Origin: an uncultured Draconibacterium sp.
Lineage (GTDB): Bacteria > Bacteroidota > Bacteroidia > Bacteroidales > Prolixibacteraceae
Reading direction: 5' to 3'
DNA length: 64,000 nucleotides
NCBI GenBank assembly: GCA_947492175.1
Contig: CANLMQ010000012.1
Span: forward strand, 1 to 64,000
Under the pieces are notes generated by a model. The model saw nothing but the letters and a program-made list of their open reading frames with translations, had not been told where the DNA came from and did no database searches. Position 1 is the first letter of the stretch. Each line of letters starts with the position of its first letter. A program made the translations under genes and the position numbers. Positions 18,939 to 27,169 of the stretch are shown in pieces.

Positions 18939-21314
18939 ATGAATAAAATTCTTCTTTTATTAGTTTTTGGTTTTTGTTTAACAAGTGTGAAAGCACAGGA
19001 GCCTCAACAGTTTTTTTATGTTTCTCCAACCGGATCTGATTCAAATTCAGGTTCCATAGAACAACCTTTGGCAAGTTTTAAGCAAGCCCGGGAAATTGTG
19101 CGTACTTATAAAAAAGATAATCCGGGAATTCCGGTAACTGTGTATTTCAGAGGTGGTAAATATTATCTGACACAACCTGTTGTTTTTAACCCGGTTGATG
19201 GCGGAACGGAAAATGCACCGTTAGTATACAAAGCTTTCCCCGGAGAAGTGCCTCTTATATTGGGAGGGAAACAACTTCAGCTGAAGTGGAAAAAATATAA
19301 GGATGGAATTTTTCAGGCAAAAGTTCCCAAAGGATTAGTTTTTGAATCGCTTTTTATAAACGATGAGGAACAGGTTCTGGCGCGTTATCCCAATTACGAT
19401 CCTGAAGTGAGAATTTTTAACGGAACAGCCGAAGATTGTATTTCAGAAGAAAGAGTGAAAACCTGGAATAATCCTGTCGATGGCTATTTTCATGTTATTC
19501 ACAAAGCCATGTGGGGTGGATTTCATTACAGAATTACGGGTAAGAAAAACAATGGAGAGCTGGAGATGGAAGGTGGATTTCAAAACAACCGGCCCGAAAA
19601 TGGTATTCATCCAAAACTGCGTTATGTAGAAAATATTTTTGAAGAACTGGATACTGAAAAGGAGTGGTATTTAGATCGCGCGAAAGGTATTTTGTATTAT
19701 AAACCATTAGCCGGAACAAACCTGCAAAAGGCAAATGTTGAAGTAGCCTACCTGGAAAACTTTATAACATTGGCCGGAACAGAAAAGGAGCCGGTACAAT
19801 ATGTTTCGTTCGATGGTTTTCACTTTAACCGTTCCATCCGTACTTTTATGAAAACATCGGATAAACTGCTGCGGAGCGATTGGGCAATTTACAGGGGCGG
19901 AGCAGTTTATTTCGAAGGCACAGAAAATTGCAATATCGAAAATTGTGAGTTTAGTCAGATTGGCGGGAATGCAGTTTTTATGAATGCATATAACCGCCAT
20001 TCAAAAGTGGAAGGCTGTCATATTCATGATATTGGTGCCAGCGCAATCTGTTTTGTTGGCGATACTTCAGCCGTACGAAATCCAAAATTTATTCCATACG
20101 GACCACCGGTTTCCGATGATGAACTGGATCTGACTCCCGGCCCCAAAAACAATAAATATCCGGCCTATTGTTCGGCCAGTAATAATTTGCTTCATGATTT
20201 TGGTAAAGTAGAAAAGCAGGTGGCAGGAGTACAAATTAGTATGGCTGCATTTATAAATGTAAGCCATAACAGTATTTACGATTGTCCGCGTGCCGGCATA
20301 AACATTAGCGAAGGAGCCTGGGGAGGACATCGGATCGCGTTTAACGATGTATTTAATACTGTGCTTGAAACCTCTGATCACGGGAGTTTTAACAGCTGGG
20401 GACGCGACCGGTTTTGGATGGTTGGAAACGCTAAAACGGAGAAAAGGGTAGAAGCGAATCGGACGACTATACTCCTCGATTTTCTGGCACCAACAGATAT
20501 TTGCAACAACCGAATGCGTTGCGACCATGGTTGGGATATCGATCTGGACGACGGTTCATCGTACTATCATATTTACAACAATCTTTGTTTAAACAAGGGA
20601 ATTAAATTGCGCGAAGGTTACTACCGTAAAGTGGAGAATAATATTTGTGTAAATAATGCGATGCATCCACATGTTTGGCTAAAAAATAACGGCGACATAA
20701 TACGTGGTAATATTTTCGGCACACGTTTTTTTCCTATTCGGGTAGATTACTGGGGAACTGAAATTGACTACAACTGGTTTATGTCGGATGCTGCTTTAAC
20801 CGAAAATCAGGCATTGGGACTGGACAAAAACAGCAGGGCAGGAGATCCCTTGTTTGCCAATGCAGCCAACGGCGATTTTACTGTTCTGAAGGAGAGCGAA
20901 GTATTCTTGCTGGGATGGAATAATTTTCCGATGGATGAATTTGGAGTACAGAAACCGGAATTAAAAAAGTTAGCAAAAACACCTGAAATCCCTGAAATTG
21001 TTATTCCTGAAAAAAGCAAACTAACAGCTTACAGTTTTTATGGTGGGCAGATTAAAAATATTGAAACCGATGGAGAAGTGTCGGCAACAGGTATGCACGA
21101 TAAAACAGGTGTGCTGGTTATAGCAACTCCAACGTTTGGTAAAGTTCCTGACTTTAATCTGCAAAAAGGCGATGTAATTTTAAAGGTTAACAATCAGGAG
21201 GTAAAAGATGTTAACTTCTTCCGCTCAGAAAAAACAAACCCTTTTGAGAATGGCACAGAAGTTAGTTCGATTACTGTTTGGCGAAATCAAGGGATAATTG
21301 TTTTAAATCAGTGA
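18939..21314 (+). CDS. Exported right-handed beta-helix protein with C-terminal PDZ-like domain
   Basis: 791 residues with a signal peptide (1-19, ending VKAQ). FFYVSPTGSDSNSGSIEQPLAS at the mature N-terminus is the usual opening of secreted parallel beta-helix proteins. The helix region runs to about 670, with repeated short strands such as FEGTENCNIENCEFSQIGGNAVF. This fold is typical of polysaccharide lyases and glycan hydrolases, but no catalytic residues can be assigned. About 700-791 resembles a PDZ domain (GKVPDFNLQKGDVILKVNNQEV). The last codons and the stop TGA lie within a 101-bp dispersed repeat (21303-21403), so the C-terminus is in part supplied by that repeat. Confidence 0.85.
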   Translation: MNKILLLLVFGFCLTSVKAQEPQQFFYVSPTGSDSNSGSIEQPLASFKQAREIVRTYKKDNPGIPVTVYFRGGKYYLTQPVVFNPVDGGTENAPLVYKAFPGEVPLILGGKQLQLKWKKYKDGIFQAKVPKGLVFESLFINDEEQVLARYPNYDPEVRIFNGTAEDCISEERVKTWNNPVDGYFHVIHKAMWGGFHYRITGKKNNGELEMEGGFQNNRPENGIHPKLRYVENIFEELDTEKEWYLDRAKGILYYKPLAGTNLQKANVEVAYLENFITLAGTEKEPVQYVSFDGFHFNRSIRTFMKTSDKLLRSDWAIYRGGAVYFEGTENCNIENCEFSQIGGNAVFMNAYNRHSKVEGCHIHDIGASAICFVGDTSAVRNPKFIPYGPPVSDDELDLTPGPKNNKYPAYCSASNNLLHDFGKVEKQVAGVQISMAAFINVSHNSIYDCPRAGINISEGAWGGHRIAFNDVFNTVLETSDHGSFNSWGRDRFWMVGNAKTEKRVEANRTTILLDFLAPTDICNNRMRCDHGWDIDLDDGSSYYHIYNNLCLNKGIKLREGYYRKVENNICVNNAMHPHVWLKNNGDIIRGNIFGTRFFPIRVDYWGTEIDYNWFMSDAALTENQALGLDKNSRAGDPLFANAANGDFTVLKESEVFLLGWNNFPMDEFGVQKPELKKLAKTPEIPEIVIPEKSKLTAYSFYGGQIKNIETDGEVSATGMHDKTGVLVIATPTFGKVPDFNLQKGDVILKVNNQEVKDVNFFRSEKTNPFENGTEVSSITVWRNQGIIVLNQ

Positions 21315-21403
21315 GACTATGATTTTGTTTTTCAAAATCATTTAGCCGAACTGATCCCGAGCAATAGACGAGGGATCTCATGAGGTATATTTCCCGCATC
21401 TTG
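21303..21403. repeat. 101-bp composite palindromic repeat, copy 1
   Basis: Matches copy 2 (24401-24501) at 95 of 101 positions with no gaps. Contains three dyads in order: ATCAGT...ACTGAT enclosing TGATTTTG/CAAAATCA; GATCCC...GGGATC; and a C-rich segment CCCGCA that pairs with TGCGAGG just beyond the end. The block starts inside the beta-helix gene and supplies its stop codon. It resembles REP-type elements moved by RAYT transposases, none of which is in the window. Confidence 0.75.
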
Positions 21404-21424
21404 CTGCGAGGAGTTTCATTACAA

Positions 21425-21463
21425 GGAAGATCTGAAACTGTGTTTTACAGTTTCAGATCTTCC
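21425..21463. repeat. Perfect 16-bp inverted repeat at the M20 gene end
   Basis: GGAAGATCTGAAACTG and its exact reverse complement flank a 7-nt loop. One arm plus part of the loop encodes the last residues and stop of the M20 hydrolase. No T-tract follows in the gene's direction. It may act as an RNA-stabilising 3' hairpin or mark a local inverted duplication. Confidence 0.85.
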
Positions 21464-22491
21464 AGCAAATCGATATAACGTTCAATACCGGCATAAACTT
21501 CACTAATGTAAATATACTCGTCGGCGGTGTGCGAACGTGCCGAGTCGCCAGGCCCCATTTTTACCGATGGAAATGAAATAATAGCCTGGTCGGATGTAGT
21601 GGGCGAACCATAAACACGTATTCCGCGTTCTTTTGCAAGCTGCGCAAAAGGGTGTTCTTCACTAATACCCGAAGAATTTAACCGAACAGAGCGGGGTTTT
21701 ACATCCGAATCAAGCAATTCTTTTATAATCCTGGCCGCTTCTTTATTGGTATAATGTTCGTTGGTACGTATATCGGCAACAAAATGACAAACATCGGGCA
21801 CTACATTGTGTTGTGTTCCTGCTTCTATCTGGGTAACCGATATTTTAACTTTCCCCAGAATTTTAGAAACACGTTCAAACTCAAAATTTCGTAGTTTTTC
21901 AATGTCTGCCATAGCTTTATAAAGTGCGTTATCACCTTCTTCACGTGCGGCGTGCCCCGATTTTCCATGAGCATAACAATCGAGTACAAGCAGGCCTTTT
22001 TCTGCCATGGCAAGTTCCATTCTTGTGGGTTCGCCAATTATGGCAAACGATATGGGTGTAATTTCGGGCAAAACGATTTCAAGGCCGCGACGTCCCGAAA
22101 TTTCTTCCTCGGCAGTTGCTGTAAAAACAAGATTGTAAGGCAGGTCTTCCCGTTCGTAAAAATGAATAAAAGTGGCCAGTAGTGAGACCAGCGGGCCTCC
22201 TGCATCATTACTGCCCAGACCGTACAAGCGGTCGCCTTCAACAATTGGCGAAAACGGGTCTTTCACATATCCTTTTGCCGGACGTACCGTATCGATATGC
22301 GAATTAAGCATAACTGTTGGTTTGCCTTTTTCGAAATATTTACAAACCGCCCAGGTATTGTTTTCTTTGGTTTGAAAAGGAATTCCTTCTTTTTCCAAAA
22401 ATGAACGCATAACGGCAGCAGCACTCTCTTCTTCTTTACTAAACGACTGCTCCGAAATCAGCGCTTTTAACAAATTAATATACTTCTCCAT
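21445..22491 (-). CDS. M20 family metallo-hydrolase (ArgE/DapE-like deacylase)
   Basis: A cytoplasmic di-zinc amidohydrolase of peptidase family M20. Metal and catalytic segments are present in order: NSHIDTV (His, Asp), GSNDAGGP (Asp ligand), ATAEEEISG (catalytic Glu and Glu ligand), GEPTRMELA (Asp-type ligand position) and a late His in SDQAIISFP...ARSHTADEYI. Length (348 residues) fits the short ArgE/DapE/LysK group, and Bacteroidota relatives include N-acetylcitrulline or acetylornithine deacetylases. There are no arginine or lysine genes beside it, so the substrate stays open. I chose the ATG at 22491 (MEKYINLL) and not the one 21 bases upstream. A perfect hairpin covers its 3' end. Confidence 0.85.
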   Translation of the reverse strand: MEKYINLLKALISEQSFSKEEESAAAVMRSFLEKEGIPFQTKENNTWAVCKYFEKGKPTVMLNSHIDTVRPAKGYVKDPFSPIVEGDRLYGLGSNDAGGPLVSLLATFIHFYEREDLPYNLVFTATAEEEISGRRGLEIVLPEITPISFAIIGEPTRMELAMAEKGLLVLDCYAHGKSGHAAREEGDNALYKAMADIEKLRNFEFERVSKILGKVKISVTQIEAGTQHNVVPDVCHFVADIRTNEHYTNKEAARIIKELLDSDVKPRSVRLNSSGISEEHPFAQLAKERGIRVYGSPTTSDQAIISFPSVKMGPGDSARSHTADEYIYISEVYAGIERYIDLLEDLKL

Positions 22492-22541
22492 ATTTATATT
22501 TTCGAAGGGCAAAAGTGGGAAAAATTTTAATTAAATCAGCA

Positions 22542-22590
22542 AGGAGCAAAGAGTAAAGAGTAAAGAGCCAGAAGCGGGAAGCCAGAAGGA
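22542..22590. repeat. Heptad-repeat block
   Basis: Seven consecutive imperfect 7-bp units (AGGAGCA, AAGAGTA twice, AAGAGCC, AGAAGCG, GGAAGCC, AGAAGGA) between divergent genes. Confidence 0.6.
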
Positions 22591-22643
22591 GCCAGAAACT
22601 TTGAATCTAAACTAAATGTTCGATTTATTTCACAGGATAAACC

Positions 22644-22674
22644 TTGAACCCCAAACTAAGTTCTGTTATCTTTG
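22644..22674 (+). promoter_or_regulatory. Promoter of the M48 protease gene
   Basis: TTG at 22644-22646 and TATCTTTG at 22667-22674 with a 20-base spacer match the Bacteroidota -33/-7 pattern. The ATG follows 23 bases later. Confidence 0.6.
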
Positions 22675-22697
22675 TTCACTTATTTTAAAAAAGAAGC

Positions 22698-23936
22698 ATG
22701 CACGAACTATTGTTTTGGATTATTATCGGGATTCTGGTTCTCGATTTTTTATTTGAGAAATACCTCGACTACCTAAACACAACTAAATGGAGCGACACAA
22801 TTCCTGATGAGGTAAAAGGAATTTACGACGATGAGAAATACAAAAAGCAGCAGGCTTACGAGAAAGAAAACCATCGTTTCGGAATGCTAACCAGCAGTTT
22901 TAGCATAGCTATTACTTTAAGTATGTTTTTATTTTACGGCTTTGCACTGGTCAATGGATGGGCATGGAGTTTTACGGGCAACGCCATACTGGCAGCGCTC
23001 ATCTTTTTCGGAATACTGATGTTTGCTTCCGATGTAATTAATACGCCTTTTGCTGTTTACGATACATTCAAAATTGAAACGAGATACGGTTTTAATAAAA
23101 CCACACCCAAAACCTTTGTTCTGGATAAAATTAAAGGCTGGTTTATTGGAGCATTGATTGGCGGAGGTTTGCTGGCACTAATTATTTTTATTTACCAGAA
23201 AACCGGGAATTTGTTCTGGATTTATGCATGGCTGGTAGTTTCTGCGTTTTCTGTGTTTATGGCCATGTTTTATTCGAACCTGATTGTGCCGCTGTTTAAC
23301 AAGCAAACGCCGCTTGAAGAAGGTGAGTTGCGCGATGCCATCAGCGAATTTTCGAAAAAAGTAGGTTTTAAACTCGACAATATTTTTGTGATAGACGGAT
23401 CGAAACGATCGACAAAAGCCAATGCCTATTTTACCGGGCTGGGGGCTAAAAAACGCATTGTTTTATATGATACGCTGATTAACGATTTAACTACTTCGGA
23501 ATTAGTGGCAGTGCTGGCTCACGAAATAGGGCATAATAAAAAGAAACATGTTATTCAGAGCCTGCTAATTGGATTATTGCAAACCGGTGTTGTTCTTTTT
23601 ATATTCGGGCTGCTTATCAACAATCCGAACCTTAGCAAAGCATTGGGTGTTGAACAGCCAAACTTTCATATCGGGTTGGTGGCTTTTGGTGTTTTGTACT
23701 CGCCCATATCGTTTTTTTCGGGCATTTTTATGAATATGCTGTCGCGTAAAAACGAATACCAGGCAGATCGGTTTGCTGCCGAAAATTATAATCCTGAAGC
23801 GCTGGCTTCGGCCTTAAAAAAGCTGTCGGTGAATAACCTGAGCAACTTAACGCCTCATAAAACCTATGTGTTTTTTCATTATTCGCACCCAACGCTATTG
23901 CAGCGCCTGGAATATTTAAAATCTTTTGAGAAATAA
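22698..23936 (+). CDS. M48 metalloprotease (CAAX protease/Ste24 type)
   Basis: A 412-residue integral membrane zinc protease of family M48A. There are N-terminal membrane spans at about 3-20, 62-90 and 95-115, another pair at about 145-205, and two more after the active site. The zinc motif HEIGHNKKKH lies near residue 276, and the third ligand Glu is in SRKNEYQADRFAAE near 355. Family members cleave membrane or prenylated proteins in eukaryotes; in bacteria they are usually thought to act in envelope protein quality control. No prenylated substrate is implied. It is alone, with its own promoter. Confidence 0.92.
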   Translation: MHELLFWIIIGILVLDFLFEKYLDYLNTTKWSDTIPDEVKGIYDDEKYKKQQAYEKENHRFGMLTSSFSIAITLSMFLFYGFALVNGWAWSFTGNAILAALIFFGILMFASDVINTPFAVYDTFKIETRYGFNKTTPKTFVLDKIKGWFIGALIGGGLLALIIFIYQKTGNLFWIYAWLVVSAFSVFMAMFYSNLIVPLFNKQTPLEEGELRDAISEFSKKVGFKLDNIFVIDGSKRSTKANAYFTGLGAKKRIVLYDTLINDLTTSELVAVLAHEIGHNKKKHVIQSLLIGLLQTGVVLFIFGLLINNPNLSKALGVEQPNFHIGLVAFGVLYSPISFFSGIFMNMLSRKNEYQADRFAAENYNPEALASALKKLSVNNLSNLTPHKTYVFFHYSHPTLLQRLEYLKSFEK

Positions 23937-23961
23937 GGCAGAAATTATATCCAATCCCGGT

Positions 23962-24309
23962 TTAAAGGTTTATCACCTTATCGGCAACTTTCTGAAAATG
24001 CATTATATCGATCATGGTGCCGGCAATACCTGTAGCCATTTTATCGCTTAGTTTATAGTGGTTCAAACAGGTTTTACAAGCTACCAGTTTAACGCCTCTT
24101 TCCTCAAGGGTTTTTAGTATTTCGATTAATGGCGAACCGTTACAGATTAGTTTAACTCCCTCGTTGTAGAAAGTAATAACTTTAGGAAGATCGGTTTCTT
24201 CGTTAAGCAAAGTAAGGTAGTTTTTTAAGAGTATCATCCCCAACGATTCGTCGCCCGATCCCATTCCGTTACGGGTGATTTGCAGGATTGTGTTTTTTGC
24301 TGTTTTCAT
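23962..24309 (-). CDS. Stand-alone YedF C-terminal (DsrE-like) selenium-metabolism protein
   Basis: 115 residues matching the C-terminal DsrE/DsrF-like domain of YedF. Seen are GMGSGDESLGMILLKNYL, the strand KVITFYNEGVKLIC and the family's late Cys pair ACKTCLNHYKL (Cys78, Cys81). The N-terminal TusA-like domain of full-length YedF is absent. YedF proteins usually travel with selenium genes and are thought to handle selenium or sulfur, but the chemistry is not settled. Here the gene is 19 kb from mnmH-selD, so it could serve selenophosphate supply in trans. The motif is clear; the functional link is inference. Confidence 0.8.
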   Translation of the reverse strand: MKTAKNTILQITRNGMGSGDESLGMILLKNYLTLLNEETDLPKVITFYNEGVKLICNGSPLIEILKTLEERGVKLVACKTCLNHYKLSDKMATGIAGTMIDIMHFQKVADKVINL

Positions 24310-24400
24310 ATTCCGGTTTATTGAATAGCGAAAAGCAAATATATACCTTTTATAAATGGTTGCGAATGTTAATATGATAAATTGTTAAACTGAGAAAGTG

Positions 24401-24501
24401 TTAAATCAGTGAGACTATGATTTTGCTTTTCAAAATCATTTAGCCGAACTGATCCCGAGCGATAGACGAGGGATCTCATGGGGTATACTCCCCGCACCTT
24501 G
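24401..24501. repeat. 101-bp composite palindromic repeat, copy 2
   Basis: Gap-free match to 21303-21403. The six differences are all transitions. It sits in the upstream region of the YedF-like gene and 44 bases before the first unit of the 41-bp array. The third dyad here is GGGG...CCCC around TATACT. Confidence 0.75.
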
Positions 24502-24545
24502 ATTTAGGAAATAGTTAAATGGAGGAGCTGATAAGCATGTATTCC

Positions 24546-25201
24546 GGTGCTTGTGGCTGTTGCCCGTGTCAACAGTATGGAAAATTGACTTTTCGGCCTA
24601 TTGTCCGTGTCAATAATATGAAAAATTGTTCCGGCAGCTCATTGTCCGTGTCAATGGCATGAAAGATTGCTCCGGCAGCTCATTGTCCGTGTCAATGGCA
24701 TGAAAAATTGTTCCGACAGCTCATTGTCCGTGTCAATAACATGAAAAATTGTTCCGACAACTCATTGTCAGTGTCAATAACATGAAAGATTGCTCCGGCA
24801 ACTCATTGTCAGTGTCAATAACATGAAAGATTGCTCCGGCAACTCATTGTCCATGTCAACGATATGAAAAATTGATCGGACAACCTTTGGTGACTCACCA
24901 CGAGGCGAAAAATTGGCCGGACAAGGTTTGGTGGCTTACCACGAGGTGAAAAAATGCTCGGACAAGGTTTGGTGACTCACCACGTGATGAAAAATTGATT
25001 GGACAAGGTTTGGTGGCTCACCACGAGGTGAAAAAATGCTCGGGCAACGTTTGGTGACTCACCACGAGGCGAAAAATTGGTCGGACAAGGTTTGGTGACT
25101 CACCACGAGGCGAAAAATTGGTCGGGCAACGTTTGGTGACTCACCACGAGGCGAAAAATTGGTCGGGCAGCTTTTGGTGACTCACCACGCGATGAAACAC
25201 T
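24546..25201. repeat. Sixteen-unit 41-bp tandem dyad array
   Basis: Sixteen units of exactly 41 bp without any insertion or deletion. Dyad centres fall at 24566, 24607, 24648 and so on to 25181. Units 1-8 have a core ATTG-(7 nt)-CAAT (unit 1 GTTG/CAAC, unit 8 ATTG/CAAC). Units 9-16 have TGGTGA-C-TCACCA or close variants. Both types share a GAAAAATTG-like half and a CGG(A/G)CA segment at the same phase. The period is not a multiple of three, no long frame crosses it, and units are alike along their whole length, so it is neither coding nor CRISPR. Function unknown. The 257 bases after it are AT-rich and show nothing I can name. Confidence 0.9.
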
Positions 25202-25458
25202 TCCGGGCTAAAATAAAAACTACTTTATTATACAATTAACATATTATGCTTATTTTTAAAACAAAAACCAAATACGGTTGAATACACTTCCGCAAATAAA
25301 ACCCGAATCTAAGCTGATGTTGATATCACTAAATATTAGAATAATGAAGTCTTTATTCAATTTTATTAGATAATACAACATGATATTTGGGTTGTAAGTG
25401 GTAAGGTTATAAGTGATTTAAAGCATAAATAAAAAAGCCTGACTTAATTTGAATCAAT

Positions 25459-25968
25459 ATGAAAAAGCTAAATCAATTTTTATTCCTTTTTATAGTAATT
25501 GTATTTACAAATTGTGATAACAAATATGAGAAAATATCAATTGGAAATAATATCTCGTTAAAAATCCCGGCTAATTTTGTTATTAACCAAAGCACGTCAG
25601 AAAATGAGATAGTTGTTAATGCAAAATCTGACAATGATGAACTTTATATTGCTGCTCAAACAATTAGTGGATTAGACACTATGATAATGGAACATAGAAA
25701 AGAAATTGTTGAAAAAAATATAAAGGGCTTTGCAAATGCAATTAAAAGTAGAAATCTAGAAATTGAGGACATGAAAACTCAAGATGATTTGATTCTGAGC
25801 AGTTTTTCAGTGGAAACAGAGACACACGGATCATTGATGACTGTTTATGGCAGAATTGTAAATCAAGATTCATCGTTAATTATTCTGACTTATTTTACAG
25901 AAAAACCCACAAGTAAAGCTTCATTAAAAGCAAAAGATATAATTTTTAAATCGATAAAGACTGAATGA
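25459..25968 (+). CDS. Orphan lipoprotein of unknown function
   Basis: A 169-residue protein with a lipoprotein signal: hydrophobic LFLFIVIVF then TNC at residue 19. The mature part is a mixed alpha/beta domain of about 145 residues with patterns like GNNISLKIPANFVI and SFSVETETHGSLMTVYGRI, similar in style to small exported stress or PsbP-like domains, but I cannot assign a family. AT content looks higher than in the neighbours. Together with the attC-like palindrome that begins 8 bases after its stop, this suggests an acquired gene cassette. Confidence 0.6.
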   Translation: MKKLNQFLFLFIVIVFTNCDNKYEKISIGNNISLKIPANFVINQSTSENEIVVNAKSDNDELYIAAQTISGLDTMIMEHRKEIVEKNIKGFANAIKSRNLEIEDMKTQDDLILSSFSVETETHGSLMTVYGRIVNQDSSLIILTYFTEKPTSKASLKAKDIIFKSIKTE

Positions 25969-25975
25969 AAACTAC

Positions 25976-26105
25976 GGATAACAAAACGCAAATTATAAGT
26001 TGCACTGATGTGCGTTGTCTCTGCTCTTTTATTGACCGTCAGGTCCTGGCGGACACTGACGCTCTTCGAAATCCGCAACGACAACTTGCAAGTGACCGTT
26101 ACACC
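25976..26105. repeat. attC-like imperfect palindrome
   Basis: About 130 bases bounded by GGATAAC and GTTACACC. Inside are nested arms GTTGTC (26014-26019)/GACAAC (26080-26085) and a central hairpin at 26037-26061: CGTCAG-GTCC, loop TGGC, GGAC, one bulged A, CTGACG. The length, the outer AAC/GTT boxes and the single extrahelical base fit integron attC architecture, but both outer boxes miss the strict consensus and no integrase is in the window. Confidence 0.4.
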
Positions 26106-26121
26106 ATAAAACATAAATAAT

Positions 26122-26808
26122 ATGCCTGAAACAACATTCGCATCTTCATCTGTTCTAATTACTTCTATCGGCTCGGTAGTTGGAGGAATGCTTGGAGCTT
26201 ATTTTATTCATCTTTTAAGTAAGCTAAAATCTAAAACCATTAATGTTTATCATGTAAACAACGAGACCAACAGGGGCGATGATGCAGAACAGATGGGAGA
26301 GCCAATGCATCGGACGGGAATTCCGGTTACCTTAGATAACAAACGTCTTTGGAAATGGACAAACGACCTTAACGGAAATGTAAATTATAACTCAATTATT
26401 TACGGACCATACAGTCACGATTTAAACCTGCCCGGAAAATACAGGGTAGAATTTTTAATCAAAGGAAACGGCTTTAAACCGAACGACGACCGCGTAATTC
26501 TGATTGTTGATGTAACGGGCATCGTATTCCGAAATGTTCCTTTGTATAACGAAAATGGCGAACCGATTTTAGATAAGGACAATAAAATTCAAACCCGGAC
26601 TTATACCGAATCATTTCGGGTTTACGGATCGAGAAAGATCAGAAAGATGGAATTATCTGATGGAAAATGGAATACTTTTTCTGTGGATGTTTATTCCAGC
26701 GGATCTGCCAATTTATATGAATACCGTGTAAGAAAATACAACTTTTATGAACTCGACAGTGATGAGGAAGTGTATTTCGATACCATTAAAATCAAGAAAA
26801 CCAAATAG
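26122..26808 (+). CDS. Orphan membrane-anchored protein of unknown function
   Basis: A 228-residue protein with one N-terminal membrane helix at about 7-30 (SVLITSIGSVVGGMLGAYFIHLL) and a soluble domain of about 190 residues rich in beta-strands. The segment RVEFLIKGNGFKPNDDRVILIVDVTG and the ending WNTFSVDVYSSGSANLYEYRV suggest a carbohydrate-binding-like beta-sandwich, but I recognise no family. It begins 17 bases after the attC-like element. No partner gene is evident. Confidence 0.6.
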   Translation: MPETTFASSSVLITSIGSVVGGMLGAYFIHLLSKLKSKTINVYHVNNETNRGDDAEQMGEPMHRTGIPVTLDNKRLWKWTNDLNGNVNYNSIIYGPYSHDLNLPGKYRVEFLIKGNGFKPNDDRVILIVDVTGIVFRNVPLYNENGEPILDKDNKIQTRTYTESFRVYGSRKIRKMELSDGKWNTFSVDVYSSGSANLYEYRVRKYNFYELDSDEEVYFDTIKIKKTK

Positions 26809-27169
26809 AATTACAGCGGCAAACAAAGCAGCTGTTTTACGTCGTTGGTTTCCGTTGCGCTTTGGTTCAGACGTGAGATGGTGTGGTTTGCGATTGCAGA
26901 TTCCCGGATTGTTGTAGTTTAATTGCTTGATAAAAACTGATGCTTTCGAAAATCTCCTTTTTATCCGGCACTAATTACCGGCGCACTAATCGAATCTGTC
27001 CGGACCTTGTTAATCTAACATAAAATAAATAACAAGCCAACCAAATAAGCTTCATCTTCGTGGCAACAATAAACCGATAATATTAATTTTGGTTTTCTAA
27101 ATAGTAAATAAAACTTCCGGTTTCGGTATAGTCTTCGGTCTTCCGTCTCCGGTCTTCCGTCTTAATAAC
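26809..27169. other. Intergenic region without a gene
   Basis: 361 bases with no credible frame or RNA gene. It ends with a pyrimidine-rich heptad-repeat block directly before cinA. Confidence 0.6.
27132..27159. repeat. Heptad-repeat block before cinA
   Basis: Four imperfect 7-bp units (TCTTCGG, TCTTCCG, TCTCCGG, TCTTCCG) ending 10 bases before the cinA ATG, so the block occupies the likely leader or promoter. Confidence 0.7.

Noticed and set aside
24546..25201. CRISPR array
   Set aside because: Units are alike along their full 41 bp, there are no variable spacers and no cas genes nearby.
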